This document shows, one piece after another, positions 58,367-64,000 of a DNA stretch of 64,000 bases (positions within the stretch are counted from its first letter, which is position 1; each line of letters opens with the position of its first letter). A program made the position numbers and the translations under genes. The notes below the pieces were generated by a model that was not told the DNA's origin, ran no database searches, and was given only the letters and a program-made list of their open reading frames with translations. Source of the DNA: REBR01 sp033721915 (GTDB lineage Bacteria; Pseudomonadota; Gammaproteobacteria; Pseudomonadales; Oleiphilaceae); NCBI GenBank assembly GCA_033721915.1, contig JAWWAC010000002.1:95499-159498 (forward strand). The letters are read 5' to 3'.

Positions 58367-59812
58367 ATGGTCGCCAATGTGGTGCAACTGACCGAGCAGA
58401 AGAAACAGATCCAGCAACTGAACCGTAGCTTTACGGCACAGCAGGAAGGATTTCGGCGCAACCGCATGCCGTCCATGACGGAGCGCCGGGAGAACCTGCG
58501 CCGTCTCAAGCGCCTGTTGCTGGAAAACCAGGACGCACTGACCGCCGCCATCGACCGGGACTTCAGCGGCCGCTCACGGGACGAGACACTGCTGGCGGAG
58601 CTGATGCCCTCAGTGCAGGGCATCAACTACGCACTCAAGAACCTGAGTCAGTGGATGAAGCCCTCCAGGCGCCATGTCAGCCTGCTGTTCATGCCCGGCA
58701 GCAACAAGGTCCATTACGAGCCACTGGGTGTCGTTGGCGTGATGGTGCCCTGGAACTACCCGCTGTTTCTGGCCATGAGCCCGCTCACCGCAGCGCTATC
58801 CGCCGGCAACCGGGTCATGCTCAAGCTCTCGGAGTTCACCCCCCACACCTCGGCACTGATCAAGGAGCTGCTGGAGGCGAATTTCCCGGAAGACCTGGTG
58901 ACGGTGATCAACGGCGAGATGGACGTGTCCCAGGCCTTTGCCAGCAAGCCCTTTGACCACCTGCTGTTCACCGGCTCCACCGCCGTGGGCAAACACGTCA
59001 TGCGCGCCGCCGCGGAGCACCTGACACCGGTGACACTGGAGCTGGGCGGCAAGTCGCCGGCGCTGATCTCGGCCGATGTGCCCATGAAGGACGCCGCCGA
59101 GCGCATCGCCTTCGGCAAGGCCTTCAATGCCGGCCAGACCTGTGTGGCACCGGATTACGTGCTGTGCCCCGCCGACCGGGTCAACCACTTTGTGGATGCC
59201 TTCCGGGACGCCATTGCCCGGATGTACCCCACCATGAAGGAAAACCCGGACTACACCAGCATCATCAACGAGCGCCAGCACGCCCGTCTCAACGCACTGC
59301 TGGACGATGCCCGCAAGAAGGGCGCCGAGATTGTCACCATCAACCCGGCCAACGAGCACTTTGCCGAGGGCACCCGCAAAATGCCCATCCACCTGGTGCT
59401 CAATGCCAGTGACGACATGGACCTGATGCAGGAAGAGATCTTCGGCCCCATCATGCCGGTACTGCCCTATGGCGGCGTGGATGAGGCACTGGAATTCATC
59501 AACGAGCGCCCACGTCCACTGGCCATGTACTATTTCGGCTACGACAAGTCGGCCCAGAAATACATCATGGAAAACAGCCACTCCGGCGGCATGAGCATCA
59601 ATGACACACTGATGCACGTGGCCCAGGACGACATGCCCTTCGGCGGCCTTGGCGCCTCCGGCATGGGTCATTATCACGGCGAGGAAGGCTTCCGCACCCT
59701 CTCCAATGCCCGTGGCGTCTACGCCAAGCAGCGCCTCAACAGCGGCCGCTTCGTACACCCGCCCCATGGCACCCTGATCCACAAGCTGGTGTTCAAGCTG
59801 TTTATCCGCTGA
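58367..59812 (+). CDS. calB: Coniferyl aldehyde dehydrogenase-like NAD(P)+-dependent aldehyde dehydrogenase
   Basis: ALDH-superfamily enzyme of 481 aa. VPWNYPLFLAMSP (cofactor), FTGSTAVGKHV, catalytic Glu in LELGGKSPAL and catalytic Cys in NAGQTCVAPDYV. The NAGQTC-V-AP-D-Y and hydrophobic C-terminus (LIHKLVFKLFIR) match the CalB/fatty-aldehyde class-3-like branch, which oxidises aromatic or long-chain aldehydes. The ATG at 58367 has AGGAGA upstream. Likely repressed by the neighbouring TetR protein. In hydrocarbon degraders a fatty aldehyde substrate is as likely as coniferyl aldehyde. Confidence 0.85.
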   Translation: MVANVVQLTEQKKQIQQLNRSFTAQQEGFRRNRMPSMTERRENLRRLKRLLLENQDALTAAIDRDFSGRSRDETLLAELMPSVQGINYALKNLSQWMKPSRRHVSLLFMPGSNKVHYEPLGVVGVMVPWNYPLFLAMSPLTAALSAGNRVMLKLSEFTPHTSALIKELLEANFPEDLVTVINGEMDVSQAFASKPFDHLLFTGSTAVGKHVMRAAAEHLTPVTLELGGKSPALISADVPMKDAAERIAFGKAFNAGQTCVAPDYVLCPADRVNHFVDAFRDAIARMYPTMKENPDYTSIINERQHARLNALLDDARKKGAEIVTINPANEHFAEGTRKMPIHLVLNASDDMDLMQEEIFGPIMPVLPYGGVDEALEFINERPRPLAMYYFGYDKSAQKYIMENSHSGGMSINDTLMHVAQDDMPFGGLGASGMGHYHGEEGFRTLSNARGVYAKQRLNSGRFVHPPHGTLIHKLVFKLFIR

Positions 59813-59831
59813 AACCAGCCGTCCCCACAAA

Positions 59832-59861
59832 AACCCGGTGACGCCCTCACCGGTTTTTTTT
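59832..59861 (+). terminator. Intrinsic terminator of the aldehyde dehydrogenase gene
   Basis: CCGGTGA (59835-59841) and TCACCGG (59847-59853) with a CGCCC loop are followed by T8, 20 nt after the stop codon. Confidence 0.92.
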
Positions 59862-59990
59862 GTGCCGCAAAATCACGGATGGCCTCATCGGCCGAATGGA
59901 CGCGGGGGCCTGCCATCTGGGTTTTGCGAACCCGTTCACTTTCTGGTTGAATCCCTGTCATAAACCATCAGGATCACCGGAGATCGCACC

Positions 59991-61271
59991 ATGGACCATC
60001 CGCGTCAATACGCCCTGCGCACCGCTCTGCTTGCACTGCTCACACTGTTTGCCCTGTCCGCAATGATGCCGGCCATGGCCGCAGAAAGCCCCGCCGGGGA
60101 CGACCCCGGGCTGCGCCAGGTGGTGCTGGTGGGCAACAACTGGGACGGCACCGCCACCATATTCGATGCCGACACCTTCGAGGTGGTGAAACAGGTGAAC
60201 GTGGTGCCGGACCGGGAGGAACGCCTGGAGGAAATCGCCAACAGCAGCCTCAAGCGCCGCTTCCTGTTCCACTTTATCCGCTCGCGCATCGGTGATGGCA
60301 ACGACCAGATGGTGGATGACCTGTTCACCTCCCACGACGGCACCACCCTCTTTGCCTCGCGTCCCAGCTTTGCCGACGTGGTGGCCATTGATATCGACAG
60401 CGGCGAAATCCTCTGGCGCACCCCCGTGGCAGGGGCCCGTTCCGACCACGCCGCCCTGTCACCGGACGGCAAGACCTTCCTGGTTTCCGCCTCCATGGCC
60501 AATAAAGTGCATGCCATCGACACCCGCACCGGCGAGATCACCGGCGGTTTTGAAAGCGGCGACCAGCCCCACGAGAACGACTACTCCCACGACGGTGAGC
60601 GCATCTACCACGCCAGCATCGGCAAGGTCTTTGTCCCCTTCACCAGCTCCTGGCTGGACTGGATCAAGGGCGAGCGGGTCTTCCAGATCGTGGATGCGGA
60701 CACCTATGAGGTGATCAAGAAGGTCAATATGGGAGAGAAGCTGGAGGAATTCGGCTTCCCCTGGGTGGACCACGCCGTGCGCCCCATGGCCGTCGCTCCG
60801 AACGAGCGCTTTGTGTACCTGCAGATCTCCTTCTTCCACGGCTTCTTCGAGTACGACCTGCAGGAGCATCGCATCACCCGCAAGGCCGATCTGCCCGAGG
60901 CGGAGTCCACCAAGGAGCTGAGCTACTGGGACTACCAGCTCAACTCCGCCCACCACGGCATCGCCATCAACAGCACGGGGGACACCCTCTGCGTGGCCGG
61001 CACCATGGACGGCTATGTGGCCATGGTGGACCGCGAGAGCTTTGACTACGAGCTGATCTCACTGGGTGAGGACCCCATGAAGGCCAAGCCCTACTGGTCC
61101 ACCCGCAGCCACAACGGACAGCACTGCTACGTCTCCGTCAGCCAGCAGGACCGGGTGGTGGTGGTGGACTTCGACAGTCGTGAAGTGGTCACCAGTGTGC
61201 CCGTGGGGCGCCACCCACAGCGGGTGCGCAACGGGGTGCTGCGCAAGGATATTATCGCCGATAACCCGTGA
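59991..61271 (+). CDS. Secreted YVTN/YncE-like beta-propeller protein
   Basis: Protein of 426 aa with a signal peptide (TALLALLTLFALSAMMPAMAA). Repeated blade motifs such as TIFDADTFEVVKQVNV, VAIDIDSGEILWRT, HAIDTRTGEITGGF, QIVDADTYEVIKKVNM and VVVVDFDSREVVTSVPVG indicate a seven-bladed propeller. No catalytic motif is recognised. Related proteins bind DNA, metals or quinones in the periplasm. It and the next gene may form an operon, 108 nt apart. Confidence 0.8.
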   Translation: MDHPRQYALRTALLALLTLFALSAMMPAMAAESPAGDDPGLRQVVLVGNNWDGTATIFDADTFEVVKQVNVVPDREERLEEIANSSLKRRFLFHFIRSRIGDGNDQMVDDLFTSHDGTTLFASRPSFADVVAIDIDSGEILWRTPVAGARSDHAALSPDGKTFLVSASMANKVHAIDTRTGEITGGFESGDQPHENDYSHDGERIYHASIGKVFVPFTSSWLDWIKGERVFQIVDADTYEVIKKVNMGEKLEEFGFPWVDHAVRPMAVAPNERFVYLQISFFHGFFEYDLQEHRITRKADLPEAESTKELSYWDYQLNSAHHGIAINSTGDTLCVAGTMDGYVAMVDRESFDYELISLGEDPMKAKPYWSTRSHNGQHCYVSVSQQDRVVVVDFDSREVVTSVPVGRHPQRVRNGVLRKDIIADNP

Positions 61272-61379
61272 GGCGGGGCTTTCTGCGGAACTTTACCGGC
61301 CTATAAAGGGCCGGCACTGAGCGCCGCTGAGACACCGCCAAGCGGGCAACGGACATCCCCCGGATAAAGAGGACACACA

Positions 61380-62372
61380 ATGCGCATCGCAGTCGTAGGC
61401 GCCACCGGAATGATTGGCCACCATGTGGCAAGGGCGGTGGTGGAGCAGGGCCACGAACTGGTGGTGATTCACCGGCCCTCCTCCAACCTCGAACAGCTGT
61501 CCGATTTGTCGTTCAGGTCCGCCCCGGGGGACCTGAACGACACTGACAGTCTCAAGTCGGCGTTACGGGACGTGGACAGCGTGATTAACTGCGCCGCTTA
61601 CTACCCCACAGCCCCCAGGCCCTGGAAAAAGGAAGTGGACAGGGCCCTGACACAGATGGAGAACTTCTACCGGGCCTGTGAGAGCCATTCTCTGTCGCGC
61701 ATTGTGTATCTCGGTGCCGCTATTGCCCTGCCACGCCACCCTGAGGGACTGCCCGGACACGCCGATCTGGTGTACCCCGGTCAGCCCGCCAGCAAGAACC
61801 CCTACCTGCAGGTCAAATGGGCCCTGGACCAGCAGGCCCGGGAGAAGGCAAAAGGCGGCTTGCCGGTGGTGATCGGCATCCCCTCCATGACCTTTGGCGA
61901 ATACGATGACGTCCCCACCACGGGACGCCTGATCCGGGACATTGCCAACCAGGAGCTGCCCGCCTATGTCCGTGGCAACCGCAGCCTGATCTACGCCGGT
62001 GATGCCGGTCTCGGCCTGGTGAAAGCCTGTGAACAGGGCCGCATCGGTGAGCGCTATATCTTCACCACCGTTAACACCACCATGGACCAGCTGATGGAGG
62101 AGATCGCCCGTCAGGCACAGGTGACGCCCCCCCGACCGGTGCCTCTGGCTGCGGCCAAAACCGTGGCAAAACTGCAGGCCTGGCGCTACCGGTTTCTCGG
62201 CGGCGATGTTCCCACACTCAACGACACCGCCATTGCCGTATTATCGGCCGGCCAGTTCCTCCAGGCGGAAAAAGCGGAGCAGGAGCTGGGCTTCACCCCC
62301 ACCGTGGGCCTTGAGGAGATGATCCGGCGCACCCTTTCCTGGTTCCGCCAGCAGGGGTATGTCCGTCAATAG
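61380..62372 (+). CDS. NAD-dependent epimerase/dehydratase (dihydroflavonol reductase-like)
   Basis: Extended SDR of 330 aa. N-terminal Rossmann motif VVGATGMIGHHVARAV, then NCAAYYP and YLGAAIALP. The YxxxK catalytic pair is not in its usual clear form: the expected position reads NPYLQVKWALDQ, which gives Y-L-Q-V-K and so keeps the spacing. AGAGGA precedes the ATG. Typical substrates are sterols, flavonoids or nucleotide sugars; the actual one is unknown. Confidence 0.82.
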   Translation: MRIAVVGATGMIGHHVARAVVEQGHELVVIHRPSSNLEQLSDLSFRSAPGDLNDTDSLKSALRDVDSVINCAAYYPTAPRPWKKEVDRALTQMENFYRACESHSLSRIVYLGAAIALPRHPEGLPGHADLVYPGQPASKNPYLQVKWALDQQAREKAKGGLPVVIGIPSMTFGEYDDVPTTGRLIRDIANQELPAYVRGNRSLIYAGDAGLGLVKACEQGRIGERYIFTTVNTTMDQLMEEIARQAQVTPPRPVPLAAAKTVAKLQAWRYRFLGGDVPTLNDTAIAVLSAGQFLQAEKAEQELGFTPTVGLEEMIRRTLSWFRQQGYVRQ

Positions 62373-62471
62373 ACCCGGCACCTGATGGGAATGATTGCGG
62401 CAGGAGCGGGGCTGGTGCCACGGCTGATTGAGTGCATGGGGTGGGTCGTCCAGCCCAACGTGACCCCGGGG

Positions 62472-63476
62472 TCAGCCTCCGGTCATATTCATGAAGCGCA
62501 GAATCTGCACATCGCCAGCGGTGGAGAAATGGTGGCGTTCCGGCTTGAGGTCCATGGCGCGGATAATGGCACTGTGCAGCGGGGCGTCGTCCAGCGGGTA
62601 GCGCCGCAGAAGCCCGCGCAGGTCCACGGAATCCTCGTTGCCCAGGCACAGCAGCAGGCGCCCCTCGGCGGTGACCCGCACCCGGTTGCAGTCGCCGCAG
62701 AAGTTGTGGCTGTGGGGGGAGATAAAACCGATACGGCTGTCACGGCCCGGCACATGGAAGTAGCGGGAGGGGCCGCCGGTGTGGTCGGTACTGGGGATCA
62801 GCCGGTAATACGCCTCGATGAGTTCCCGCACCCTGTTGCTGGAGCAGAAGGTCTCCTCACGGCCATGGTCGGACACCTCCCCCAGGGGCATTTCCTCGAT
62901 AAAGCTGATATCAATGCCGCGGTCCAGTGCGAAATCCACCAGTGCGGGCACCTCGTCGTCATTGCGCCCTTGCATGATCACCGCATTGATCTTGATACCA
63001 CTGAAACCCGCCTCAATGGCGGCATCAATGCCCTGGATGACCTTTGACAGGTTGCCGTTGCGGGTAATGCGCCGGAAGCGTTCCGGGTCCAGTGAGTCCA
63101 GGCTGATATTCAGCCGCTTGAGCCCCCCCTGATGCAGTTCGCTGGCGTAACGGGCCAGCTGGGTGGCATTGCTGGTCATGGCAAAGTCCCCCAGCCCCAG
63201 GGCACCGATCTCACGCACCAGGCCGGTAATGCCGGGACGCACCAGTGGCTCGCCGCCGGTCAGGCGGATCTTGTCCACCCCCAGATCCCGGAAAATCCGG
63301 GCCAGGCGGGCGATCTCCTCCAGTGTCAGCACTTGCTGACGCGGCAGAAACTGCATCTCCTCGCTCATGCAGTACACACAGCGCAGGTCGCAGCGGTCCG
63401 TGACCGACAGTCGGACATAATTGATGGTGCGACCGAAGGGGTCCACCAGTGCCGGTTCGGCTTTTGAGTGCATCAC
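62472..63476 (-). CDS. moaA: GTP 3',8-cyclase MoaA
   Basis: Radical-SAM enzyme of 334 aa, first step of molybdenum cofactor synthesis. The N-terminal cluster CDLRCVYC binds [4Fe-4S] and SAM; a second cluster uses the C-terminal cysteines in FCGDCNRVRVTAEG and LLLCLG. The C-terminal Gly-Gly required for activity is present (NMTGG). Convergent with the epimerase gene. It would serve the MOSC protein at 12.7 kb among others. Confidence 0.95.
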   Translation of the reverse strand: MMHSKAEPALVDPFGRTINYVRLSVTDRCDLRCVYCMSEEMQFLPRQQVLTLEEIARLARIFRDLGVDKIRLTGGEPLVRPGITGLVREIGALGLGDFAMTSNATQLARYASELHQGGLKRLNISLDSLDPERFRRITRNGNLSKVIQGIDAAIEAGFSGIKINAVIMQGRNDDEVPALVDFALDRGIDISFIEEMPLGEVSDHGREETFCSSNRVRELIEAYYRLIPSTDHTGGPSRYFHVPGRDSRIGFISPHSHNFCGDCNRVRVTAEGRLLLCLGNEDSVDLRGLLRRYPLDDAPLHSAIIRAMDLKPERHHFSTAGDVQILRFMNMTGG

Positions 63477-63765
63477 GCATTGCCCCCTTTCATCGCCGGA
63501 TTATGGGTGATTGTACCCAGCCTCTGGCCCGGGACGATACCTCATCACGAAATCTACCCGGGCCAATGACCATCGGTTCCGGCTACGCCACAGGCCACCT
63601 CCGGCCCCAAAGCCCCATAACCACAGGGCGCAGGGGACGATGTGGCCGTGAATGACCGGCTGTATGGCGTTTTCCGCAGCCGCCGTACCCCGCACGGTTT
63701 GAGGCGCGGGCCGGCATTGTTTACCATTCAGTCACCGTCTTCCCTTGTTACAAGGATCCCGCCCC

Positions 63766-64000
63766 ATGAATACCGTCATTTACCCCGGCACCTTCGACCC
63801 GATTACCAACGGCCACAGTGATCTGATCGAGCGGGCCGCACGGCTGTTTGACGAGGTGGTGGTGGCCATTGCCGCCAGCCCCAAGAAGCAGCCCATGCTG
63901 CCCCTGGAAGAGCGGGTGCGCCTGGTGGAAGGGGTGATGTCCCACCTGGACAATGTGCGGGTGGTGGGTTTCAGCAACCTGCTGGCGGAGTTTGTGGCCC
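63766..64000 (+). CDS. coaD: Phosphopantetheine adenylyltransferase (3' part outside the window)
   Basis: First 78 codons of CoaD, which makes dephospho-CoA. The nucleotidyltransferase motif YPGTFDPITNGHSDLIERA is at residues 6-24, and the frame runs off the right edge at about half the normal length of 160 aa. AAGGAT precedes the ATG. The 289-bp gap before it, after moaA, shows no gene. Confidence 0.95.
   Translation, partial: MNTVIYPGTFDPITNGHSDLIERAARLFDEVVVAIAASPKKQPMLPLEERVRLVEGVMSHLDNVRVVGFSNLLAEFVA

Noticed and set aside
1..64000. CRISPR arrays, tRNA/rRNA genes, complete IS elements, prophage
   Set aside because: No spaced direct-repeat array, no tRNA-like cloverleaf, no transposase or phage structural gene was found on reading the window.

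Overview
ORGANISM. High-GC DNA with the gene order of a gammaproteobacterium of the Pseudomonas/Alcanivorax/Marinobacter type. The backbone has lptD-amgK-murU, rpe-gph-trpE, trpGDC, vfr-osmC-speD, argA-argE, argB-algC-dut-coaBC, radC-rpmB-rpmG, dsbA-cytochrome c4-engB, moaA and coaD. There are no rRNA or tRNA genes and no CRISPR array. The genus is inference only; a two-domain AlgC, a Vfr-type CRP and a coniferyl-aldehyde-dehydrogenase-type enzyme fit a marine or hydrocarbon-degrading member of this group.

LAYOUT. 1-6.9 kb: LPS export (lptD, cut by the left edge), the AmgK-MurU peptidoglycan-sugar recycling pair, a TerB/J-domain protein, a DUF3530 protein, rpe and gph. 6.9-11.2 kb: tryptophan genes trpE-G-D-C behind a Trp-rich leader peptide (trpL, 7027-7101) that indicates attenuation. 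11.2-30 kb: an accessory block lying between trpC and vfr, which are neighbours in Pseudomonas aeruginosa. It holds redox enzymes, a MOSC protein, an SDR, a secreted FMTGGGR-motif protein, an unrecognised 662-aa protein with a papain-like Q/C/H/N pattern, a fibronectin-like lipoprotein, then four toxin-antitoxin modules (brnTA, two yefM-yoeB, ccdAB), a hydrolase under tandem operators, a HIT protein, an integron-type attC site (24593-24670), an ATM1-type ABC exporter, a broken PIN toxin, a glutaredoxin and two GSTs. 30-44.7 kb: conserved backbone (vfr, osmC, speD, prk, argA, argE, a PilZ protein, argB, algC, dut, coaBC, radC, rpmB, rpmG).

44.7-54.2 kb: the most unusual part. Seven genes form a signalling island: a LOV-GGDEF-EAL-REC protein, two histidine kinases without recognisable sensor domains, a REC-HD-GYP protein with altered catalytic residues, a lone receiver, a receiver fused to a complete PilB/GspE-type ATPase, and an MglA-type small GTPase. 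No pilus structural gene is present. I infer a light- and c-di-GMP-linked phosphorelay that controls a polar or surface-motility machine through a GTPase and a secretion-type ATPase; this is a hypothesis.

54.2-64 kb: an EEP-family nuclease/phosphatase, dsbA with a CPAC active site, cytochrome c4, engB, a TetR repressor divergent from a coniferyl-aldehyde-dehydrogenase-like gene with a palindromic operator inside the promoter, a secreted beta-propeller protein, an NAD-dependent epimerase, moaA, and the start of coaD at the right edge.

A composition signal runs through the backbone: the pentamer CACTG (CAGTG on the other strand) is far commoner than base composition predicts, mostly as an NCA codon followed by CTG (Leu).
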